DNA from: Alicyclobacillus sp. ALC3
Lineage (GTDB): Bacteria > Bacillota > Bacilli > Alicyclobacillales > Alicyclobacillaceae
Direction: 5' to 3'
Length of the DNA: 64,000 bases
Assembly: GCF_028751195.1 (NCBI RefSeq)
Contig: NZ_CP066784.1
Span: 434,001-498,000 of the forward strand
In this document: piece by piece, positions 7,057 through 14,776 of the stretch
How the letters are laid out: every line of letters starts with the position of its first letter
Numbering within the stretch: the stretch's first letter is position 1
Notes under the pieces: model-generated
The model's database searches: none
What the model was told of the DNA's origin: nothing
The model's input: only the letters and a program-made list of their open reading frames with translations
Made by a program: the position numbers and the translations under genes

Positions 7057-8362
7057 GTTCAAACAACTCCCTTCCCAGCTTCGCGACTTCCAGCACGCGC
7101 AAAATTTGCACACAGAACGCTGCAATCGCTACCGACAAGAGAATACAGCTGCCGATAACACCCGGATGCCATCCTCCTGCCGCCGCTGCCGTCAATGCAA
7201 CGAGTCCAACCCCAAACGCGGTGAGCACCGGCCATGACAAGTTCACGTTGATGAGGTCAGAGATGAGCATGGGTTTTCCCTTCCCTGGCGCCTTGCTGTA
7301 GCGCTTGCTCCAGACGAGAAATGGCACAATCTTATATGCAAATGCCATCACCGTCAGTGTCACGACGCCGAGCAGGTAAAACATGACGATGCCTTGCCAG
7401 CCTGCCTCGCCCCCGGTCCAAAGCATTCGAACGGCGAGCAGGCACAAGCCCAGAACTCCAGCTACGCCAGCCGCCACCACGGCTCGAATGGGGGGTTCGA
7501 CGCGTTTGCGCATGCGCTTCTGAATGATGTCGCGCATATCCGCGATGTGACTGACAAATGCGGTGACGCCGAAGGCCGCCCCTGCCCACCAAAACGCGTC
7601 CAAGTGTGTCCAAATACCAACGAGCACGACCCACAGTGCGACGTGCGCCAATGTGAGCGTCCATTTCTGCCGGCCTGTAGAAAATCCGTGCGACAGCGTA
7701 AACATCGGCAGCAGTTTGAGGCTAAACCCCATCACCAGAAAGGTGAAATAACCACCCATGGCAAGCAATATATGTGTCGCGATGAGAGGGTCCATCCACG
7801 TGTCGAGCCCTGGCGCTGCACCGGAGTCTGCAAGCACAAGCAGCAGGGCCACAGTGACAGCGAGAATGAGGTACCCATGAGCTGAAACCACGAACCCAAA
7901 CATCGGACCACGGATTTTGGTGCGCAAGACAGAGACGATCAACACTGCGGCGTAAAGATAGACAGCTACCACCATGCACAGTCCGAAAACGAATAACCCG
8001 ACGCCCCACCACGTCGCCATGGCAATAAAGAGACCGATGAATGCAACAAGGTAGAGCCAAAAATTCCAACGGGCTACTGGTACACTGCTGATTGGAACCA
8101 GAAATGCGACGGTCGTCAGTTGATACACCGCCCCCATCACAAACGACAAAAGTGCACCGAGCGTCAAAGCGTGAGTCAGTGCTACGACATTCGCCGCTCC
8201 AGGCACACCCTGCGCCAGCGAGCCAGACTGTAGCGCAAAGTCAACCGCAAAGACGCCAAACCCAAGCACACCGAGCAACATATAGCGCATCGGGACCGCG
8301 AACGGCGGCGACTGACTCGTCGTCACTCCTGCGCCTGGCGCGACACCCACTGGACTCTGCAT
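7049..8362 (-). CDS. 12-TM NnrS / heme-copper subunit I-like membrane protein (paralogue A)
   Basis: A 437-residue protein with about 12 predicted helices. Histidines recur at helix ends: THALTLGALLSFVMGAVYQL (about residue 65), LIATHILLAMGGYF, and KLLPMFTLSHG. A late YKIVPFLVWSKRYSK motif is shared with the protein at 34.9 kb. The layout recalls NnrS and heme-copper oxidase subunit I, in which helix His residues bind heme or copper, but length and motifs do not match a known oxidase or NO reductase. It lies in an operon behind a DUF2249 gene (14-base gap) under a Crp/Fnr-type site. Probable heme- or NO-related membrane protein. Confidence 0.6.
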   Translation of the reverse strand: MQSPVGVAPGAGVTTSQSPPFAVPMRYMLLGVLGFGVFAVDFALQSGSLAQGVPGAANVVALTHALTLGALLSFVMGAVYQLTTVAFLVPISSVPVARWNFWLYLVAFIGLFIAMATWWGVGLFVFGLCMVVAVYLYAAVLIVSVLRTKIRGPMFGFVVSAHGYLILAVTVALLLVLADSGAAPGLDTWMDPLIATHILLAMGGYFTFLVMGFSLKLLPMFTLSHGFSTGRQKWTLTLAHVALWVVLVGIWTHLDAFWWAGAAFGVTAFVSHIADMRDIIQKRMRKRVEPPIRAVVAAGVAGVLGLCLLAVRMLWTGGEAGWQGIVMFYLLGVVTLTVMAFAYKIVPFLVWSKRYSKAPGKGKPMLISDLINVNLSWPVLTAFGVGLVALTAAAAGGWHPGVIGSCILLSVAIAAFCVQILRVLEVAKLGRELFEHD

Positions 8363-8375
8363 GACTCCTCACCTC

Positions 8376-8846
8376 TCACTGTGCCCGCCGTATCTTCACT
8401 TGTACCGTTTCGTTGCCCTCGTCGTTCACTTCGTAAGTAAATCCTCGCTCGTCGAGCTCCGGCAACAGAAGCGCAGGAACTCGGACGTTCCAAATCTCGA
8501 CTCCCAAGGCACCAGACGCGCATGCATCGTGGTCCTCCAGGAACTCGAGCGTGCGGGTCATCGGATTCGGCGGATCGAGGTCGCGGTTGTCCAGGTGAAA
8601 GAACGGGACGTCGGTATCTCCCTGATAAAATTGGACCACAAAGTGTTCGGCCTCCTCTTGTACAACAGCGTGCGTAAAACCCTGCTTGCCAAGAACTCGA
8701 ATCAATGGGTCAGGCTGAAAAGTGGCGTGCAGTTCCAGCACGTCGTTCGGTTCTAGTTCTTTTACGGCAGACATAATACGTGCAAATGGCTCCTCCTTCG
8801 CACGAAGCATTTCCCGCACATCAAGGACTTCGATTTTTCTTGTCAT
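8376..8846 (-). CDS. Two-domain DUF2249 protein
   Basis: A 156-residue soluble protein. The N-terminal part (about 5-80) matches DUF2249: LDVR, an acidic loop, then LELHATFQPDPLIRVLGKQGF. The C-terminal part (about 115-155) repeats a shortened version (WNVRVPALLLPELDERGFTYE). DUF2249 is a small TusA-like fold found beside denitrification and hemerythrin genes; its biochemistry is unsettled. First gene of the operon that continues with paralogue A and the MIP18 protein. The ATG follows GAGGAGGG. Its upstream region carries TGTGA-N6-TCACG. Confidence 0.8.
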   Translation of the reverse strand: MTRKIEVLDVREMLRAKEEPFARIMSAVKELEPNDVLELHATFQPDPLIRVLGKQGFTHAVVQEEAEHFVVQFYQGDTDVPFFHLDNRDLDPPNPMTRTLEFLEDHDACASGALGVEIWNVRVPALLLPELDERGFTYEVNDEGNETVQVKIRRAQ

Positions 8847-8944
8847 TGCAATCCCTCCTCTTCAACAAGCCAACCAGTCCAACCCCCGTATTCTGCGCCC
8901 AACATCTGCATCAGTTAACTGGGTTAGACCCTCTGTTCATTCAC

Positions 8945-8987
8945 AGGGTAGCGCACGCGCCGACGCAGTGCTGTGACGGATATCACG
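8945..8987 (-). promoter_or_regulatory. Crp/Fnr-type site and -10 for the DUF2249 operon
   Basis: TGTGACGGATATCACG lies at 8972-8987. On the minus strand a -10-like TACCCT lies at 8945-8950, centred 32 bp from the site, as expected for a class II activator at about -41.5. It points into the DUF2249 / 12-TM / MIP18 operon. Confidence 0.7.
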
Positions 8988-9042
8988 CCGAGTAAGAGGG
9001 CGCTTCGATCCACAGCCAGTGCACGGTGACAGAGGCAGTACA

Positions 9043-10362
9043 CTACACGGCTCTCCTTGAGGTCAGCCACATGAGTAGAAACGCGACGGCGCTCAGCGCA
9101 GCCAGCGTCCCACCGACAGCCAAGAGCACAAATGCCAACTGGGACGTCGCCCAGTGTATCCAGGCAAATGCCACGACCATCAGCAGCGACCCGATGATGG
9201 CACCTGCTGCCTGAACGGCGGCAACCGGGCGCGGAGGTTCTCTACGGTGCAAGACATAGGGAAAGAGTGTGTACCCAATGCCGTAGACGAGGTTTGTCCC
9301 AAAGCCGAGAAACAGCAAGTGGAACGCAACGAGAGTAAAAGGACTCAGACCGCCAATGAGGAAAGCACCGAGAACAAGGCAAAAGACCCAGGCTGCCCAC
9401 CACAGTCCACGGCTCACGACAGGAATCGGTAAGGTTGGTTGCCCATTCACACGGCGGCGACTGAACATCCACAGATAGGATGCACCAAACCACAAGAACG
9501 GCAGGCCCAGGAGGCGCGACGCCACACCTGCAACAGCAGGTGACCACACCAGCCCTAACACCCCAACAACAACCGCGACGCCCCACACGAGTTGTGCAAC
9601 GAGTGACCCTCGCGCACTCACTCCCGTACCGAGGAAGCGAGGGAACATGTGCAGAGCCACAGCGAAAATTGTCCCTGCTATCCAGCCGTAGTAGAGCAAG
9701 AACAACGCGCCTGTCATTTGCTCAGGCAGTGTCCCGGGTGAGGTCACGGAGCGGACAAGCATCCACGCAGTTCCTGCGAGCAACAGCATGGCGGACACAT
9801 CTGTTCCGCGCTGTCCAACGCGGTCGGTAGCTTGGTACGCACCACCGCGACGCAGCAAAGAAAGTGGGTGTAACGATAGGTCAGGCGTACTTTTACGGAC
9901 TGCCCCCGCCTTCCTTAGACTGACCACAGCGGAGAGAATATTGGCAAGAAACAGGACCGGGGCAACAAACTGCAACACGAGACCACTCCAGAGAAGCGGT
10001 TTGCTCAGCAGCAAAAGTCCGACTACTACGCCAATCACGCCCAGTTGCGCACCGATGAGTTGCAACCACCCCACCCACGGTTTTGGCGGACGAAGTCCGG
10101 CCGCGATCGAAAGTACCGCGTAGGTCATACCGTAAATCAACATTGTCAGCCAACCGAATGGATTGATTTCGCCGTGCACTTGGCCGAGTACGGCCCCCGC
10201 TGACGGCTGGACTGCCATCCAGCCCCCGAAGCTAGCGCCAACGATGAAATTCACAAACGCAGCTACAATGAACGCTTTGGGTAACCGGCCAATAAAGGGT
10301 TCGTTTACAGTCAGCGTTTGCCCACCTAGACCACGCGGTCCTTCTGTCTGTTGTCTCGGCAC
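9043..10362 (-). CDS. 12-TM NnrS / heme-copper subunit I-like membrane protein (paralogue B)
   Basis: A 439-residue polytopic protein, more diverged than paralogues A and C. It keeps a helix-2 histidine (GQVHGEINPFGWLTMLIYGMTY), a mid-protein ALHMFPRFLGTG motif, and a late HLLFLGFGTNLVYGIGYTLFPYVLHR motif. These are the same relative places as the conserved His/Tyr/Pro motifs in A and C. Probable heme- or copper-binding membrane protein, function unknown. It starts at a GTG (10362) eight bases after GGAGG. It follows a 56-residue gene by three bases and is driven by the bidirectional Crp/Fnr-type site at 10630-10645. Confidence 0.6.
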   Translation of the reverse strand: MPRQQTEGPRGLGGQTLTVNEPFIGRLPKAFIVAAFVNFIVGASFGGWMAVQPSAGAVLGQVHGEINPFGWLTMLIYGMTYAVLSIAAGLRPPKPWVGWLQLIGAQLGVIGVVVGLLLLSKPLLWSGLVLQFVAPVLFLANILSAVVSLRKAGAVRKSTPDLSLHPLSLLRRGGAYQATDRVGQRGTDVSAMLLLAGTAWMLVRSVTSPGTLPEQMTGALFLLYYGWIAGTIFAVALHMFPRFLGTGVSARGSLVAQLVWGVAVVVGVLGLVWSPAVAGVASRLLGLPFLWFGASYLWMFSRRRVNGQPTLPIPVVSRGLWWAAWVFCLVLGAFLIGGLSPFTLVAFHLLFLGFGTNLVYGIGYTLFPYVLHRREPPRPVAAVQAAGAIIGSLLMVVAFAWIHWATSQLAFVLLAVGGTLAALSAVAFLLMWLTSRRAV

Positions 10363-10365
10363 GTG

Positions 10366-10536
10366 TCAGTCCTCCAGTGGACCAAACTCGAGCTCATCCA
10401 TTTCTTCCACTCCGCCACTCTGCCAGGCAATGACAAGCGTCCGAAGCAGGCATGCTGGGTTTGTCACAACTTCTCGCACCTCTCCTTGTTCACCCGTCTG
10501 CGGGTGCGTTACGACATCTCCGATCTGCTTTCGCAC
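10366..10536 (-). CDS. Small hypothetical protein
   Basis: A 56-residue soluble protein (KQIGDVVTHPQTGEQGEV...), probably a small beta-barrel, since its GDVV-x-HP-x-TGE pattern is seen in SH3-like folds. The start is the GTG at 10536, six bases after GGAGGTG; an ATG further upstream has no ribosome binding site. It ends three bases before paralogue B, so the two form one operon from the divergent Crp/Fnr-type promoter. Its role is unknown. Confidence 0.55.
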   Translation of the reverse strand: MRKQIGDVVTHPQTGEQGEVREVVTNPACLLRTLVIAWQSGGVEEMDELEFGPLED

Positions 10537-10601
10537 AAGGCCACCTCCGCTCATGTCCACGCGCAGTGCTTCAGAACCGTTGACACATTTCTTTTGATGA
10601 C

Positions 10602-10672
10602 ATTATAGCCACCCTGGCAGTTGCGCGAACGTGATCGTCATCACGGACAGGTGCGCCACCGCGGCGTAACAT
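10602..10672. promoter_or_regulatory. Bidirectional Crp/Fnr-type promoter
   Basis: A perfect palindrome, CGTGATCGTCATCACG (10630-10645), sits between divergent genes. On the plus strand TAACAT lies 32 bp away (10667-10672). On the minus strand a perfect TATAAT lies 33 bp away (10602-10607). One site therefore serves both directions at about -41.5. Confidence 0.75.
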
Positions 10673-10716
10673 TCAATTTGTCAAACAACAAACCGCACCC
10701 TGAGGAGGGATAGTTC

Positions 10717-10956
10717 GTGAGTGAATTCACAGCTACCGTTAACGCGACAGAGTATCCGCCGCACCTGAAACACAAGGTGATCTTCGAGACCTTTGACAAA
10801 CTCGACGCAGGGCAAGCCATGCTCCTGGTTAACGACCACGACCCGCAACCACTCCACTACCAGTTCCAGTTGGAGCGCAAAGGAGAATTTTCTTGGGAGT
10901 ACATCGAGCGTGGACCCGAGTGGTTTCGCATTCGCATCGGCCGTGTCGACAAGTGA
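10717..10956 (+). CDS. DUF2249 protein
   Basis: A 79-residue single DUF2249 domain: FETFDKLDAGQAMLLVNDHDPQPLHYQFQ, then an aromatic C-terminal half ending in a RIGRV strand. The HDPQPL-x-YQ motif is the family hallmark. The GTG start follows GAGGAGGG. It overlaps the next gene by four bases (GTGA), so the two are translationally coupled. It is transcribed from the bidirectional Crp/Fnr-type promoter. Confidence 0.8.
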   Translation: MSEFTATVNATEYPPHLKHKVIFETFDKLDAGQAMLLVNDHDPQPLHYQFQLERKGEFSWEYIERGPEWFRIRIGRVDK

Positions 10957-11348
10957 CAGCCAGAGTCAGTTGGCTGCCAGTCGGCCACATTGCGCATGGC
11001 TACCGGCGCGTGTTCGCGGTCTTTGAGGGCTCATCACTACGACACGTTATCAACTTGTCGCCGCTTCCCTACGAACACGTGTACGGCGTCATGAGCTTGG
11101 CTGGCGACGCGGGCGTGGAAGACCCCTCCTTGTGGTGGGGTCTTTCCGTGATTGACTCGCTCATCTCAGACGGCACCCTGCTCGGTCCAGAAAATCCGGT
11201 GACCGCCGACGACGGCTTCATCCATGTGCGGCCACGCGCGCCAAGTGACAGGGAACTGCTTCCACTCTCCACGTATCAGGCGATTCTTCGAGAAGGAAGT
11301 TGGTCTGTTCCGAATCGAAGGGAGGACATACAAAGTGGCGGAAATTGA
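10953..11348 (+). CDS. Hypothetical protein, coupled to DUF2249 gene
   Basis: A 131-residue soluble protein starting at the GTG that overlaps the DUF2249 stop. It is not recognised. The middle is acidic and aromatic (SLAGDAGVEDPSLWWGLSVIDSLISDG). Its end overlaps the next GTG start by 14 bases. Coupling on both sides supports its reality and a shared role with the DUF2249 protein. Confidence 0.55.
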   Translation: MTARVSWLPVGHIAHGYRRVFAVFEGSSLRHVINLSPLPYEHVYGVMSLAGDAGVEDPSLWWGLSVIDSLISDGTLLGPENPVTADDGFIHVRPRAPSDRELLPLSTYQAILREGSWSVPNRREDIQSGGN

Positions 11349-11670
11349 CGTCATCAATGAATCGACGATGAAAATTAAAGTACAACTGGACGATGCCGTG
11401 CGCATGGTCAATGAGGCGACGCGCAATGTCGCTTCATACGCCCATGACATTGTGACAATCTACGAGAAGATGCCGGCCTTCGATTACACCAGCTTCTGCT
11501 TTTACGCTTACAACAGCGCAAAGCTGTTCGAGTTTGCCTTGGAGACCAACCCAAAAGAATACACGTCTTTTTCCTTAGACGCGCCGGACTCTTTCTTTTA
11601 CGCGCTCTACGGCGGGATGGCTGCCCTCTACGAGACAGCAAAAAGTCACCTTTTAGAAGAGTCTGCTTGA
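11335..11670 (+). CDS. Hypothetical protein, third gene of the DUF2249 operon
   Basis: A 111-residue, mostly helical protein. The GTG start at 11335 follows GGGAGG; an ATG at 11368 is the alternative. It contains aromatic helices (YTSFCFYAYNSAKLFEFALE and FYALYGGMAALYETA) that might form a helical bundle, but no metal-ligand pattern is clear. Its function is unknown. A strong hairpin follows at 11714-11747. Confidence 0.55.
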   Translation: MAEIDVINESTMKIKVQLDDAVRMVNEATRNVASYAHDIVTIYEKMPAFDYTSFCFYAYNSAKLFEFALETNPKEYTSFSLDAPDSFFYALYGGMAALYETAKSHLLEESA

Positions 11671-11713
11671 TTCCAGATTGCGCCACGGCATTGTGCCCGA
11701 TGACATCCTAAAA

Positions 11714-11747
11714 TCAGGCGAAGTCCCGTTCCAGGAACTCCGCCTGA
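11714..11747. terminator. Bidirectional terminator
   Basis: TCAGGCG (11714-11720) pairs with CGCCTGA (11741-11747), and an interior AGT/ACT pairing extends the stem. The hairpin is preceded by AAAA and followed by CTT. It separates the convergent DUF2249 operon and marR. Confidence 0.6.
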
Positions 11748-11806
11748 CTTGGGTCTGTGACCGCAAGCGACCGCGAGCGCCGATACCCCGCCACGTCGAG
11801 ACCCGC

Positions 11807-12247
11807 TCACGATTCATCTCCTTCCACCACCGTAAAAGCCGGGAAGTCGCGGACCATGAAGTTCGTGTGCGACAACCCCAGTCGGCGCAACTCCGCCTGG
11901 TGCCGAATGGTCAGGCGTTCGAGGATGTCGCGACCGTGATCGGTCAATTCGATGCACACGCTGCGCCCGTCCGTCGGGTGGTCAAATCGGCGCACCAAAT
12001 TTAACTTCTCACACCTCTGAATCAGACCAAGCGCACTGTGGTGGCGCACTTGCAGTCGCTCTGCAATCTCCGTCGGTGTCATCCACGAGCGACTTGGATA
12101 CCCAGCAATGCTGAGCAACAGCTGGTGTTGGTTGGGTGTGATGCCAACGTCGATGGCCGCCTGCTGGCTGAAGTGCAGAAACTTCCTCAAGCGGTAGCGA
12201 AACTCAGCCAACTCCTGGTAATCGCTTTGTGTCGGTTTACCGTCCAT
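11807..12247 (-). CDS. MarR-family transcriptional regulator
   Basis: A 146-residue winged-helix regulator of the MarR family. The HTH lies in MTPTEIAERLQVRHHSALGLI, followed by the wing (FDHPTDGRSVCIELTDHG) and dimerisation helices at both ends. It is the last gene after narGHJI and the TDT carrier (33-base gap). A TATCG-N-CGATA palindrome of MarR-operator size lies over the operon's promoter and also over the ClC promoter, so this protein is the natural candidate for binding both. The ATG follows GGGGAGAAG. Confidence 0.85.
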   Translation of the reverse strand: MDGKPTQSDYQELAEFRYRLRKFLHFSQQAAIDVGITPNQHQLLLSIAGYPSRSWMTPTEIAERLQVRHHSALGLIQRCEKLNLVRRFDHPTDGRSVCIELTDHGRDILERLTIRHQAELRRLGLSHTNFMVRDFPAFTVVEGDES

Positions 12248-12279
12248 CTGTTTCTCTTCTCCCCTATGGTGAATCGCTG

Positions 12280-13347
12280 TTATCGAACCTGCGCCTTTGT
12301 CTTTCGGTCTAAAATCTGCGGCTGGCGCCTCAACAAGAGTGAAGCACAGTATCCCGCCGCTGCCAGCACCCAAGCGAGCACTGCGGCATCAAGGCACCAG
12401 GGCACGATGGCGTGAACGACATGCAGGCCCTTGATTTGGCTCATCGTGTCCGTAGCCGCCGTGTACATGCCGAGCGGGAAGACAATACTCCACAAAGCGG
12501 CCTCATAGCGGATGGGCTCTCGAAACACGATAAACTTCCAGACGCCGATGAGGACGAGAAGCGGGATCCACCAACTCCCCCAAACCCACAACATGAACGT
12601 AAAACCCTCGATAAACGGCTTGGTCAATAACAGAAAACTAGACCAGTGCGGGTATAAGATCAACCTCGACCCCGCGAGTGTCGTGATCGCCATGGCCCCC
12701 ATGTTGATCCAATACGGCGGACTCAAGTCGACAGCCTTGATCGAGTGAAAGAAGAAGCGGTACATGATGAGGGCGATAAAAATCAGGTAGATAATGATCC
12801 CCAGTCCCCAAAAGGCTGTCGACGCCAGCAGCAACCCTGCTGAATGGGTTGGAAAGGTGTCTGCCATAGCAGAGCCGAGCGCGGCGAGCGACTCAACGCC
12901 GACTGTCGTCACGAGCCAGCCACCGTTGATGGCATGGTGAATCGGGTCCGTGTTGTAAAACACGAGAAACACCAAGATGAAATACATCAACAAACTCCAA
13001 GACGCGACACCGATGACACCCAGCCACAGCGGCGTCAGCACATGCCCGCGGAGCACAAAGTCGGTGCCGAGCACGTCCGTGGCGGCGACAAACGTGAAGT
13101 AGCCGAACACCTTCGTCGCGTCGGTAAGGTCGCGCCAGACAAGTTTGGGAAACCACACCACGCGGAGCAGATAAGCAACGACCAACACCGCATAGAGAGG
13201 TGTCGCGATGTCAAACGTCACGGTTGAAAACAACATGTGTCCGGTGAGCCGCAGCGCGATCGACACAATTCCGGTGGCCATTACCGCTGCAAAGTAGCCG
13301 GTGTACAGTTCTTTCACAGAGGACTTAATTTTCTCGACCACGGTCAT
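12280..13347 (-). CDS. TDT/SLAC1-family anion or dicarboxylate transporter
   Basis: A 355-residue, about ten-TM membrane protein of the tellurite-resistance/dicarboxylate transporter (TehA/SLAC1) family. The first helix carries YFAAVMATGIVSIAL, typical of the group, and paired helical hairpins with F and P residues follow. Family members carry malate, sulfite, chloride or nitrate. It is placed 35 bases after narI and no NarK-type transporter is nearby, so nitrate uptake or nitrite release is a reasonable inference. The ATG follows GGGGGTGGC. Confidence 0.75.
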   Translation of the reverse strand: MTVVEKIKSSVKELYTGYFAAVMATGIVSIALRLTGHMLFSTVTFDIATPLYAVLVVAYLLRVVWFPKLVWRDLTDATKVFGYFTFVAATDVLGTDFVLRGHVLTPLWLGVIGVASWSLLMYFILVFLVFYNTDPIHHAINGGWLVTTVGVESLAALGSAMADTFPTHSAGLLLASTAFWGLGIIIYLIFIALIMYRFFFHSIKAVDLSPPYWINMGAMAITTLAGSRLILYPHWSSFLLLTKPFIEGFTFMLWVWGSWWIPLLVLIGVWKFIVFREPIRYEAALWSIVFPLGMYTAATDTMSQIKGLHVVHAIVPWCLDAAVLAWVLAAAGYCASLLLRRQPQILDRKTKAQVR

Positions 13348-13381
13348 TGTGCCACCCCCTTGAATGAAACGCCGCGTGAGT

Positions 13382-14071
13382 CTACAGCCGCTTGTTCATC
13401 GACGCGCGCGTGCGATACTGGATTGGCGGCCGCAGTGGGTACGTCACAGGCGCACTCCACACATGAACCAAGCGCGTGAACGGCGAAGCGGCCAGCAGTG
13501 CGAACGACGCGATGATGTGAATCTGGAGCAGTGTCGGAACCGACGTCATCAGCGCAGCTGCCGGGTGGAGCGTCAGAGTGTCGCGGATCCACGGGCCGAC
13601 TGTGGCGCGGTACTCGTACGGTCCGTAGATGTTGTTGGCGCCGATTGTGACGGCGTCTCCGAGGCCAACCACGATAAACAAGAGCGCAAGCGCGACAAAG
13701 TCACCCGCTGACGAGTTGCTGCGCACCCGCGCATTCGCAATGCGGCGGAAGAGCAGAATGGTCACGCCCACAAAGGCAGCAAACCCAGCTAACCCTCCGA
13801 ACAGATCCGCCACTTTGTGGTAGAGTTCGTTCGACACCCCGAGGTCGTGATAGACTGCCAGGGGTACAAGAAGCCCCAGGACGTGTCCGCCAATGACCAA
13901 CAGAATGCCCCAGTGGAACAACAGGCTGCCGTAGCGCAACCACTTCTTTTCAAGCACCTCACTCGACTTCGACCCCCACCTGCGTTGCCCGTAAACAAAG
14001 CGGTAGACGGTCCCGACGATCATGAGTCCGAGCGTCAGGTACGGGTAGATGACCCACCAGAATTGTGCCAT
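13382..14071 (-). CDS. narI: Respiratory nitrate reductase gamma subunit NarI
   Basis: A 229-residue, five-TM cytochrome b subunit that takes electrons from menaquinol and passes them to NarH. The four heme b ligands are visible as H53 and H63 in LLFHWGILLVIGGHVLG, and H185 and H203 in QIHIIASF and RLVHVW. The length is normal. It follows narJ and ends 35 bases before the TDT gene. The ATG follows AAGGATGG. Confidence 0.95.
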   Translation of the reverse strand: MAQFWWVIYPYLTLGLMIVGTVYRFVYGQRRWGSKSSEVLEKKWLRYGSLLFHWGILLVIGGHVLGLLVPLAVYHDLGVSNELYHKVADLFGGLAGFAAFVGVTILLFRRIANARVRSNSSAGDFVALALLFIVVGLGDAVTIGANNIYGPYEYRATVGPWIRDTLTLHPAAALMTSVPTLLQIHIIASFALLAASPFTRLVHVWSAPVTYPLRPPIQYRTRASMNKRL

Positions 14072-14125
14072 GCCGATCCATCCTTTCGATGCGTAGTTGT
14101 GTCATCACGGTTTCCGCGGCTCTGT

Positions 14126-14776
14126 TCAGTCGTAATGAAGCGGATACGGCAACTCGGCAAGGTCTGCTTCTTCCCTGGCGCCACCACCGCTTTCGGGCGA
14201 TACCTCTGGCAACAAGTCCAGTGCCGCCTGGAGAACAGGGTAGTAAGGACTCTCTTCCGGAAGCGCCGCATAGACCTGTCCACACACCCACGCGAGGCGC
14301 TGCTCGAGGGACAGTGTGTTCACGGTTTCCGGTTTAACCGCCAGGAACTCCAACAAAAGTGGAACGTAATCAGGCAACTCGCTGCCTGCCAACTCATAGC
14401 CCGCCTCTTCCAGCAGCTGTTTGCACTCGATGAGGGCCGTGCCGCGCTTGCGGCTGTCACCGAGTTCGTGCGCCGTCAAATACAGGGTCCGTTTGTCGCT
14501 GAAGTCAAACGTCTCGACGTAGCGGCGCTGAAGAATGGTCACAGGGGTTCGCAGAAACTCATCCAGTACAGGTGCCAGCAGCGAAGCAACATCTGTGCGC
14601 GCAGCCGCCAGGTCATTTTGCAACTCAAGAAGCTCATCCCGCCACGTGCCCTCCTGTGGGTATGTCAACAGCCAGGACACGGCTGCGACACCTACCGAAC
14701 GTGCCTCTTGTTCAGCAGGCGAGTACTCTAATGCTGACTTCACTTCCGACATCTGCTCGGTTACGTCTCCCATCAC
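14126..14776 (-). CDS. narJ: Nitrate reductase assembly chaperone NarJ
   Basis: A 216-residue TorD/NarJ-type chaperone that holds NarG for molybdenum cofactor insertion. Typical features are the helical N-terminal part with SWLLTYP, the YVETFDFSDKRTLYLTAHELGD block (the E-x-FD motif of NarJ), and LPDYVPLLLEFLA. Its ATG overlaps the narH stop (ATGA), so the two are coupled. Confidence 0.95.
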   Translation of the reverse strand: MMGDVTEQMSEVKSALEYSPAEQEARSVGVAAVSWLLTYPQEGTWRDELLELQNDLAAARTDVASLLAPVLDEFLRTPVTILQRRYVETFDFSDKRTLYLTAHELGDSRKRGTALIECKQLLEEAGYELAGSELPDYVPLLLEFLAVKPETVNTLSLEQRLAWVCGQVYAALPEESPYYPVLQAALDLLPEVSPESGGGAREEADLAELPYPLHYD

